This document shows, piece by piece, positions 26,791 through 38,100 of a DNA stretch of 64,000 nt. Where the stretch lies: contig OZ005614.1 in the NCBI GenBank assembly GCA_963930655.1, positions 1,550,001 through 1,614,000 on the forward strand, in the 5' to 3' direction. Position 1 is the first letter of the stretch. Each line of letters opens with the position of its first letter. This DNA is from Myrica gale (Eukaryota > Streptophyta > Magnoliopsida > Fagales > Myricaceae). Under the pieces are notes generated by a model. It saw only the letters and a program-made list of their open reading frames with translations, had not been told where the DNA came from and did not search any database. A program made the translations under genes and the position numbers.

Positions 26791-26888
26791 ATACAGCGTC
26801 GTATAGTGAAGCAGTCGGCCCTTTTTGTTTTGTCCTGTTTTCCTCGCCTTTTAAAGTTATTTACCCCTATTTTTTTGATATGTTTTTT

Positions 26889-27150
26889 TTTTCTAAGCTA
26901 AAGTGCGGAAGGGGGCGACCAGTGTAGTCAACCTCTCCTGGGCGTGACCATAGGAACTTCTCACCCGCTGTGAAATGTTCGAATTAAGCCATAACTACCT
27001 ACCCCGAGAAGGGAGGACCGTCACCACAACCCCACCAGCATGCAAGCAATATTAGGGGCGGGAGGGTTCGATCCAAGGATCTCCCCCCCACACCCACTCT
27101 TAGGTGCCTTATTTCAGACCTCCATACCACTTGGGCTACCATACTGGTGG
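26889..27150 (-). mobile_element. tRNA-derived SINE between SYP32 and MOR1
   Basis: Read on the minus strand, TAGCCCAAGTGG (27138-27127) fits a pol III A box and GGATCGAACC (27074-27065) a B box, about 50 bases apart as in tRNA-derived SINEs. The element ends in an A-run (T-run on +, about 26883-26892). Similar sequences, TTTTTGATATGTTTTT near 26873 and TTTTTCATATGCTTTTT at 27151, flank it and may be a diverged target-site duplication. Confidence 0.6.
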
Positions 27151-27167
27151 TTTTTCATATGCTTTTT

Positions 27168-28031
27168 ACTCCTACTATCTCACCATATTTTTGGCACTTT
27201 CTTGGCATTTCAGTAATCGATTACAGAAAAAAATTTACGAATAATCTTTTTTTCTGGTGGTGTGATGTATGGTTGATTAAATGAATGTTTTCTGCTGACC
27301 CAGCCTCGCGTGTATACTTTTCTTTAAGATCATGAATAAATTCGATATTTAACTCTGTAATTGCAGAGAATGATGGTATGCACTGGTTTTGAATATCGTG
27401 GCAGAATTCCGCCCCTAATTCCTCGTAATGGTGCTTATAAGTACCTTCCTTTTTATTTATTTATTACAAAGGACGGTACTTCCAAAATTTATGAAAAACC
27501 CGCACCTACGCCGAAGAAAACTTCATGCAGTTAATAATCAGAATTAGAGTTAGAAGCTGAAGAACCGACACAAGGACGAAACTCAGAAGAGCAATAACCT
27601 GCCACTTCGGGGAGGTTACAATTTCCACACCCACTGTTCACAAGACCGTTTAGGAATGCTGAATACCACTTGCAGTGCTCAATCATTTGTGTACATCGAT
27701 ACGAAATTCTTCCAAAATTTCCTCGGGTCAGAAGTAAACTTAATACAGGATTTGACCGGGGGAAAAAGAAACTCATATTGCACTAAAAATGCATTACACT
27801 TGTGTTAAATTAGAGCAAACCAGGCATAACTGCCAAATGGGAGATATAACTACAATATACAATTCTATGCAGGACGTTAGCGCATAGCCAAAAAGTGATA
27901 CATCAGCTGGAGAATAGCGGAGGCAACTGCCCTTTACTGCACTCTGGCTCTCCTTCCTTTACAAAGCAAGGTGAGATGCAGGGATTTCTTCACACCTTTT
28001 TTCTTTTTCTTTTTCTTCTCTTTTCTTCTTT
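27168..28031. other. 3' flank of MOR1 and spacer
   Basis: No exon could be supported in this stretch. The part next to 28032 should contain the MOR1 3' UTR. A pyrimidine-rich run lies directly after the stop codon (about 27996-28032). Confidence 0.5.
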
Positions 28032-31000
28032 CTACAGATGTTCAATTGCTCCGCTTTTGAGTCTCTCCATCCGTGCTTGAAGCCCAGACAATGCTTTCTC
28101 ATCCATAGGAAGAACCGCACTCTGAACAGCATTTTCTGCACCAGTGCGGTCTGTTGAATGTGAAATCTGTGTAGAAAGTGCATGGGTCACATTATCATTC
28201 ATGGACATCAACGGCCTGCTTGCAGTATCTGGGTTCCCAGCAGCAGCTGCTAATTGCATGCTCCTCATCCTCTCTCTAATTGCATCTAATGTCCCACTGG
28301 TTACTGCACTTTCCATGACGACTTCAATGGTCAGACTTTTATTGTTTCATGAGCAAAAATCAGGAAGAAAAAGAAAACCAGAATCTCTAGCATAGATTAC
28401 CTCCAGTTACAAATCTCTCATTTCTTTGGTCGCCCAATGTGTTCTCGGAGGTGAATCCCTTAGAAGTAAGGGCATCTATGACCCTGTAGTCTTCAGTATT
28501 TGATGGTGGAAGATTGAAGTTTGTTGGATCAGACTTCACACTCAGTGCTTTTGCATCATTTAAAGCATTTGTATGCAAAGGGGAGAGAGGTGCAAATTCA
28601 GGGGAAGAACCAGTTAAAGCTGCTGGAGGAGGAGTTGACAATGGCAAACTCGAGGGAGTCCTTCCAGCTGCTGCATTCTTCTCCATCTGCAAAAAGCCAA
28701 AAGGAACTAGTTATAAGCATAATTTAAATAGTCTGCCAGTGCATCTGGTGCATCAGCACGCACAAACATTTCGGTGAACCTGCATGTTATACAATAACTT
28801 GACTAGAGTAAAAACATTCACTGGTAAGGACAAGGCTACAAAACCTGAGCTAAACCATCTCTAATGTAAGTGCGAAATGCCTCACTAGCATTTTGAAGCT
28901 GAGAAAATATATCCACCTGAAATAAGACAAAAAAGAAAATATTTTAGCCAGGCAATCAAACAGATGGACCTAAGGTTTCGTAACTGACTTTTAATTTCAT
29001 CCCACAAATAAAAACACAATGAAGCATGCCCGTTCCAAATGGAAACACCAAACTCAACTACTTACCTTTGGATATAATTGGGTAATGCGGTACAGCTCAT
29101 ACAGACCAATTGTGCATGTTTGCTTATCACCAATTTTCTTGAATATAGCAGCAAGTTCTTGCTATAAGTTGGGGGAGGGGAACCAAAGTAATCAGGATTA
29201 AGGTACAAGAAAAATCAAAATACAAAATGAGCATATGAGGATATTTATACAACAAAAAATATATCGCAACTATCTAAGCATTGGAAAATGGACAAAATAA
29301 TACCTTCAACTGAGCCTCAGCAGAAGGTGTGCCAGACGAGGGATTGTTGGCTGCCGAATCACCCCAGTGAGTTTGGCCCCCAGGTCCGGAAGAGGTCAAC
29401 ATTCTTGCTGCAGCTAAAGTCTGAACAGTTGGAGAACACAATTGACAGGTAATTCTCCATCCAAAATGAACCGGTCAAGAAACGCATATTTACGAACTGG
29501 ACAAGTACCTCAAGATTAAGGTCAATGTAGGCAAGAATAATAGGCTGAGGTTTCATATCTATAGGAACCATAGAGAGGTGACCCTTGATTGCAGCTCCAC
29601 GAAGCTTCACAAGTTCATGGAGAACAGTTTTGACCATGCGTAATGGTTTGTCATCAGCACCAGCTCTATTGTAAATATACATTTTAGATGGCAGGATATG
29701 AAAAAGATATCAGTTCATATAGGGCAAGAGACAGATTGAAGTTAACTGCAGGGAAAAAAATATTGCAAGAAACATATAAACAACAGACAATACACATCCC
29801 TGTCCGCGTGCAAGCCCCACATACAAGTACACACAAAAACACATAAAGGATGGAGCAGATACCTCCTCCTGATTTCTTCCATCCCCAAGTCTTGCAGGTA
29901 CAAATGGATGCTTTGAAGAATGCGATCAAGATCAACATCATATATGGTGCTTTGAAGAACCTGAGCCACATGGAAGTAAAACTATGACATACCAGACGAT
30001 ATCTGACCATAAATTAGGACAAGAAACATTCAAAAATGTATGGCAATGCTTCATCCATAGCTAGCAGATTACACTTGGTACATTCTCTGCATCCATGTAA
30101 TTTCTATAAAAAGACTCAACAATTGGTAGTCAAAGCGTATTAAAAATGATGAATGAGCATACTCCTGGAGGAAGTGAATATCTAGCACAAACAGCGATTC
30201 ATCAGAAACCAAAATATCTCATACATAAGGAAAACGCCAAGAAATACAACTAAGTCATACCAGGTCGAGCATTTAACAATTTCAACCATGTGCAGAATCT
30301 AGTATTAGTCTTGCACAAGTGGTTTCCTAAAAAGGACTGAGTGCAGACTAAGAACATAACTATAGCAGCGAAACATTAGCTGTGAAGCAGTTGCTTTGGT
30401 TTTCAGAATTCAGGCACCATTTAAAGGTAAATGCATGCACTATTACACTGATTTTTGTAAATGTGCAGAATAGAGACTTCAAAAAGATTCTGGAAAAGAC
30501 AAAATGAAAGTACTGAATGAAAAGTTACCTTCGTGAGTTTGATTAAGCATTTGACAACCAAATCAGAGAATTTCTGATTTCTGGTAGCAAATGACTCATT
30601 AGAGACCAGTGAAGGCCATCTTGATGGATCCAAGGGGCATAAGAGATTAATCAGAACAACAAAGGATGAAGTTCGGTCCGCATTGTCCTGTACATACAGT
30701 CACAAATTAAGTATATATAACGGAACAGTTAAACTTTCTGCAAAAGGGATGACTTTTCAAATTTCAAGTAAATATTAACCAGAATTTTAAGCATCAACAC
30801 GTTCAAAGCTTTCAAAAGTTGGCTGCCATCATCCATATGGGGAACCCTTTCATCCAAAAGCCAAAGAAGAAGCTCAGTGATAAGACCATCAAGAGTACTC
30901 TCCTTCACAGCATGAGCAAGTCTTTTATTCTGAAATGTCTGCAGAAAAGTCTCTATTATTATCATTATCTTACAAAACAATTACTCAATAGAGAGTGTGA

Positions 31001-32190
31001 TTACTTAGAAGACTTTGAGAAGAGAATATTATGAGTCTGAGAAAACATAAACATGCATAAAGAAGAGCATAAAGAAATGTCAAGACAGTTGGATCATAAA
31101 CTTACCTGCATGAGTGTGTTCAGGACGTATTTACACGACCTTGACGATGCTCCTGTCAGACTAAAGTCAAAAGTCTTTGCCACCTATCAGAAGAAAACAG
31201 AGAGGCGTAGATAAGATTAACAATAGTAAATTGCTATTTAACAGGGACAAAGAAAAGCGAGAGGAGAGAAAGGGGGGCTTTGGCTCAATGAATATCATGA
31301 AGTATAATGAAATTGCCTTATTTGCCAAGCATGAAACCAGCCTATCTGCATCTTTCACGACTTCATCCATTGCACTGCCATCTGGATCACTAGTGGCCTG
31401 GGCCAACTCATGACATACAACTTTCATCCCTTCAACAGACTGCAACACATCCAAATTTAGAGCTCAGAACTTTGTTGACACTGAAATTACACTGGCACAC
31501 ATGAACGAATTGCATGTCTCTGGGCTTGTATGTTTGAAAAAGACAACCCAATAGGAGAACAGAAGCTTAAAAAGAATTGGCAATGGGCTACAACTACTAC
31601 GGAACTCAAAAGTGGAACAGTTGCTGCAATTGGCTTCACACATCCATATCTCCATTATCTTATTAGTACCCATTTTCAGAATATCAAGTGGATGAATAGA
31701 AGTTCCAGTTAAGACAACAATCTACCAATAATAGAAGAGCTGTCATATTAAGACAGTCCGGACAATTTCATAACAAATCAAGGGATGCATTACTTAACAA
31801 GCTTATCAAGATGGTTGCCAACATGCACAAAAATCACATATCTTTGTCTCACGGATGATGAGTGCCACCAAAGAAGGCAAAGATGTTACATAGATAACAT
31901 GGACACCTGCTCGGGAGAACAAAAGGAAATAATATCCAGAGCTTCATTCCAGTCCGTAGGGCCATTGGCACTAGCAAAAGCATTGGGCACCAAATGTCTG
32001 TCCATCTCAAGCTCATTATGTCCGTAGGTTTTCCTGGAACTGAAAACACTCATACCATGACAGAATTACAGAGTACTTAACAAAAAGAGGAACTGCAAAA
32101 ATTAAAAGTCACAAGTATCTATGCTACCTTGTGACTATTGGGCCAGAAACCAAACGTGAAACTTCCCCACTTTGCTCCGCTACATCAGAC
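28032..32190 (-). other. MOR1 exons 42-54 (C-terminal region)
   Basis: In gene order: 32190-32128, 32033-31907, 31439-31317, 31183-31106, 30938-30780, 30687-30529, 29960-29863, 29665-29509, 29420-29304, 29161-29066, 28916-28845, 28686-28401, 28321-28032. They encode the plant-specific C-terminal part from [10 protein letters not shown] to the stop. Exon 44 ends AATAAG|GCAATT, a GC donor, and no usable GT lies nearby; the phase demands this site. For exon 54 an in-phase alternative acceptor (GTGCAG, about 18 bases inside) would shorten the protein by six residues. Confidence 0.9.
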
Positions 32191-35100
32191 CTGGAAATGA
32201 ACAGAGAAAGCATGTTGAAATTTCAAAAGAAACTCTAAACCAAAAATAAATATATCATAGCAACTTAGTGGATTCATGGCCATAATAATTCATGCAGTTT
32301 ACAATAAAGTTTCCGCTCATTAACAAGAACATTTCCTAGTCTTCTTTACTCCAAGGTCTTTTTTTTTTTTTTGATAAGTAACCAATCTCATTAGAAAAAA
32401 GTGAGAACAGTACAAAGTGCTATACCGAAATCACTTAATCTAAACAAACCAAAAAACTAAGAAAATCATTAAAATCAACAAAAGGACAACCAAGCACCAC
32501 ATTAGCCCAACTAAAAAGGGAAATTAACACAAGTTCTTGCATCTTCACCAAAGACAATGAACAATTCTCAAAACATCTTCTATTCCGTTCCCTCCAAAGA
32601 CACCACCAAATGCATGAAGGAATCATTCTCCAAATAGCCTTGGCAATCGGATTGGACAACCTCCTACTCCAACTCCACAACACTCCCGAAACCTTCTCCG
32701 GCATTACCCACTGAAAATTTGTAATTCCCAGCACATGATTCCAAATCCCCCTCGAGAACGGACAATGGAGGAGCACATGATCAACCGACTCCCCATTCTC
32801 ACAACAAAGATAGCACCAATCTGCAATATAGATACCTTGCCTCCGAAGATTATCCGACGTAAGGATCTTCCCATGCGTAGCCTCCCACACAAAGAAAGAC
32901 ACCTTCAAAGGGCTCTTCGTCTTCCAAATTCCTTTCCAAGGGAAGTTAGCTCTGCTCCTACTGACAACGGAAGAGTACATAGACTTAACCGTAAAAGAAC
33001 CATTTTTGGAGCCAGTCCATGCCATCTTATCATCCTCCCCCCTCCGAATCGCTGTCCCATACAACTTAGAGAAAAACGCGGAGAACTCCTCCAACTCCCA
33101 ATCATTAGCTGATCTAACAAATGAAACATTCCACGCAACTATATCATCATTTACCGCCACATACTCCGCCACCGTAGCCTCCTTATTAAGAGCCAAAGAG
33201 TAGACCACCGGAAAAGCCAAAGACAAAGGAATATCTCCACACCAAACGTCTTGCCAAAAACTAACCCTAACACCACTCCCCACCACATACTTGAGAGGCT
33301 TACTGAAGGCCGCCCACCCTTTGGAGATGAACCTCCAAAGGCTAACACCATACGGTCCCCGGAGAGAACGTGATCTCCAATCACCCACACAACTCTCATA
33401 TTTAGCAGCAATGACAAGCCGCCAAAGCCTATCTCTCTCATGAGCAAAACGCCACAGCCACTTACTCAACAAAGCCTTATTGAACATGGATAAACTGCGG
33501 ATCCCCAAACCCCCAGCATGATGGGGAGAGCACACCAACTCCCACCTCACAAGATGAAACTTATGCACAGTCTCATCGCTGCCCCATAGGAAATCTCTCT
33601 GAATCTTTTCCAATCGCTTAGCCACAGCAACCGGTATAGGGAATAAAGAAAGGAAATAAGTCGGTAGGCAAGATAGAGTAGATTTAATGAGGGTAAGTCT
33701 ACCCCCCTTAGAGAGATACATCCTCTTCCAACCCGCAAGTCTTCTTTCCATCCGTTCAATGATCTCGTCCCAAATTTGAACACACTTGAAGCTTGCCCCC
33801 AAAGGAAGACCCAAGTATTTGAAGGGGAGCGAGGACACCCCACATTGCATAATTCCCGCCAATTCCTGAACATTATCAACCCTACCAATGGGAATAACTT
33901 CAGACTTCGACAAATTGATTCGAAGGCCAGAAACAGCCTCAAAACACAGGAGAAGGCATCTAATATTCCTGAACTGGCGGGCATCCGCACCACAAAGCAC
34001 CAAAGTATCATCCGCGAAAAGCAAGTGAGATATGCACACGCTTCCCCCAGAACCCCCTCCAACCATAAACCCCTCTAAGCTTCCATGCTCGACCACTCTC
34101 CCCAACATACGGCTAAAAGCTTCCATGACAATTACAAACAAAAGGGGAGAGAGGGGGTCCCCTTGCCTTAAACCACGGGAACTACCGAAAAAACCCTCCG
34201 GACACCCATTAACCATCACTGAAAACCTCACCGTCGATATGCAAAAATATATCCACCTACACCATTTTTCATTGAATCCACATCTGCGGAGAAGATACAT
34301 AAGGAACTTCCAATTAACATGATCATACGCTTTCTGCACATCTAACTTACAAAGCATTCCCGGCACCCCAGATCTCAACCGCGAATCTATACATTCATTA
34401 GCAATGAGCACCGAGTCCAGAATTTGTCTTCCCCCGACAAAAGCATTCTGAGAGGGAGAAATAATCTTATCAAGAACAAGCTTCAGCCTATTAGCCAACA
34501 CCTTGGCTAAAATCTTGTAAATGCCCCCCACCAAACTGATAGGGCGAAAATCCTTAAGATCAACCGCCCCCGGCTTCTTAGGAATGAGGACAATAAAAGA
34601 AGAGTTCAGGCTCCGCACGAACCTCCCATCCCTAGCAAACTCATTAAACAAGGCCTACTCCAAGGTCTTAAGGCGGGGGGCTGAAGATAGGATGTGCTGG
34701 ACGGGCTCCAAGAATGGAATGTTCTCGGTGAAGTCGATGTTTGAGATTCTTTCTTGCAGCCTTTGTTTCTTTCCTTTGGAGGCAGATCTGGAGATCCTTT
34801 GTCCCTATGAAAGTCTCATTCTTTGTGTGGGAGGCTGCCCGTGGGAGAGTGTTGACCATTGACAATCTTAGGAGAAGGGGTCTTTGTTTACTTGACTGGT
34901 GCTTCCTTTGTAGATGCGAAGGGGAATCCGTGGATCATCTTTTTCTTCACTGTGTGGTCGCCAGGGATCTCCGGTCTCATGTGTGCAGCATTACGAATTA
35001 CAGTTGGGTGATGCCATCTAGGGTGATTGAAGTGTTGTATTATAGGAAGAGAAAGTTCGATAACCCTCATGCTTTGACTGTTTGGAGGATGATCCTTTTG

Positions 35101-38100
35101 TGCATCTGGTGGGTTATATGGAGGGAGAGGAATGGGAGATATTTCGAGAACACTTTTACTTCTCTAGAGGGGTTGAGGGGCAAGCTGTTGAGTTCTCTTT
35201 TTTTTGTGGGCCAATGCTGTGTTGGGCTATCCTTTCTCTGATTTTTCTGACTTCATTAGTTTTGTAGCTTGTTTGGTTTAGGTTTTCAGTATAGCCCTTT
35301 GTACTGTTAAATCTTTTGGTTTTTTAATAAAGTTTTCCTTATAGAAAAAAAAACAAGAACATTTTCTAGTCTGCTTCTCTGTCTTCTTTCCACTAAAATA
35401 AGTATTTAACCACACAAGATCTTTGTACGGATGCAAGAATCACAACAGAATTCCTCAAAAAGTGGTTACATTCTTCTTCTCCTTATGTGTTACTGATTTC
35501 AAAAACAAGAAAAATAACTTCTTTAGCTTTGAAATACAATCTCAGCTACATAACTCATCAACAATAATCATTCAGGGCTCCAATAAAGAAACAACACTAT
35601 GTATAAACTACAACTATGAGAAGAATTTTAAGAAATTGCATCATCAGTTTGTTCTTTCATCCTTCTTATAGTTCATGCAGGCGATATGAGCAACAGTTTA
35701 AGTAGAAGATAACAAACAAGCATGATTGTGAAAGCCAAATATATCTTAGTTCTCATTCACATATTGACTATCATGACGCAAGATGTTCAAGATTAGAAGT
35801 GCAAAGACAAATTATGTAGCAAATGGTACAGACACGTGCAATGACGAGCATTAAGAACAGAACAGACCCGTTTTCCATAACAGAGCGCCTTAAAGCAGCT
35901 CTAGCTTCACCAGGCCTTCCTTCCTTTTTCTTTTCCATCTCCCGCACCTGACAAAATGCATCCTGGTAAAAATGGATAGAAACAGAAACAGGAAAGAGCA
36001 CAAATATATACCTACCTTCCACTTGAACCTATCGTCTAACATGCTTCTCTGAGCATCTGTTAGCTTCCCAACATATCTCCATATGTCCTCGCCTACAAAA
36101 ATTTCGTACATAAAAAAGAGTTCTCAGCAACAGACAGGCAGCAGGGGGAGAGAAAGAAGAGAAAAATGGGGGAAGGGGGAGGGGGAGGGGGTCGACACTG
36201 AAAAAATCAAACATCAGTTGCTCAACTGCAAAGTAAGACAAGTAAAAGGAAATCATATACAAAGATGGAAGATTAAACACACTACTTATGCTACGAATAT
36301 CTATTTCAAGCTGAAGAAATTCTAACACTTTTTTTCTCTCCAAGATGAATCGATCTTCACACGTGAAGAAACAAACAAATGATTTAAAAATACTTTGCGT
36401 GCATATCAGACTACCAATAAGTAGAGAATATATACAGAAATCCTCAAGGCATGAGCTTTTTCATTAACAAAACCTCATGACAAATCATAACTGGCCTTAC
36501 AATAGAATAATCGTGACATACCAAGAATCTTGTAACCAATAGCCAGAGTATTTAATGCTGCTTTCCTAATTTCACCATCTCGTTCTGATGTCAAGCCCGC
36601 AACAATTTGCAGTGATTTTAATTGTCCACTAATCTGTTCCAATGAGAATAGACATTAGTATGTTAGAAAATTGTTCTGGTACAATAAAAGTACCAGAACA
36701 ATTGACATGAGAAACAAGCCAAAAACCTCTAATTTTACCTCAGCTCCATGATGATCAATGATGAATCCGACAACATCGACACACTCTATCCGAGTACGGT
36801 TGTTTTTTGATCGCAAGCCCTCCAAAATATACGGGAAACTTCTTGATGCAGAACATAAGTTTACAATCTGTTTGGTCAGCTCCCGCATTTTTTCTCTAAC
36901 CTTCTCAATGTTATGCCCCGACTGCAGAACAGTAGCAAGTAAGCATTTTATACCGTAAACATTTTAAACCGCACAGAGCAGATGATATCATACAAAAGAA
37001 GAAGCTTTAAAACTAGCATCATGCAGAAAATTGTCACATAAAGTTTGAACCAGGAAATTAAGATAAGACAATTGTATCCGCATCCCAATTTATCCAATCA
37101 AAGAACATAAAGAACCTTCTCTATTAAGCATGGAAGAAATATGGCTGCTTCAGACTCGCTCAAAGAGTAGGCCTCATCCCTCAAAGTGTCGAAGAGCTTG
37201 GGAAGAAATTCCAATACCTGTTTGATTCAGCAGAATGTAGCTATAACACCATAATAGATGGGACAAATTTATAGACCTGCTGGTACAAATGACGAACAGG
37301 AATAAAGTGCCAAAAGAAAAAAGAAAATACAGCACCTTCAACAGGCATGTTGTGTTCGATTTACAGAACTGTAACGCAAACCACCTTAGAAGTAGATCCA
37401 GAACTTCAATAATATCCTTTGCTATAGATGGGAGTGCCTGAAATGTTTATAGGAGATCCATATAAACACATCCTCATGTACCCGAGTAGGATTCAAGTAC
37501 TCAAGGACATGTGAAAGTCAAAATACCTGCTGCAGCATCTCAAGCCCATCAACTTGCTTCTTAAAATCTGAACTTAGAAGCCGCCTATGCAAATCCTCTC
37601 TGAAGTACCTCATCATTTCATTCTACATCAAAGGCATATCTCAAGGATTTTCCACAACTTGGGGATAACATGGGGAACACGGATAGATTCTGTGAACATC
37701 ACAATACAAACCTCAAGATCTTGAATCTGTTCTATCCGTGGTTCTTCAAACTTGAACCGACGAACTACCATTCTCTCTCGATCCTCCTGCATATAAACCA
37801 TTCCAAATGACAGCTATTTATGACATGTTCTAGATGTTTCAACTTTTCAAATCACTGCTGCAATACCTTATTTGAGTCCTTGACATTTAACAATGCCTGT
37901 GACTGGACAGCTATATCTTGAACTGACATTACTGGCTCCATCCTTGAGCCCTTTGTGGCAACTCTCTTACAGACCACAAGACGTATAATTAATATCACCA
38001 TTAAATTTCAAAGAGGTATGGGAGTGAAGACATCATAACATACCGAAGACACAGTTCTGTTCCCAAGCTTCATTGCACCGTTGGAAGTAGATTTTCCTAC

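Noticed and set aside
27127..27138. A true tRNA gene at the A-box/B-box pair
   Set aside because: The two boxes are not embedded in a foldable tRNA with acceptor and anticodon stems; the A-tail and flanks fit a SINE better.
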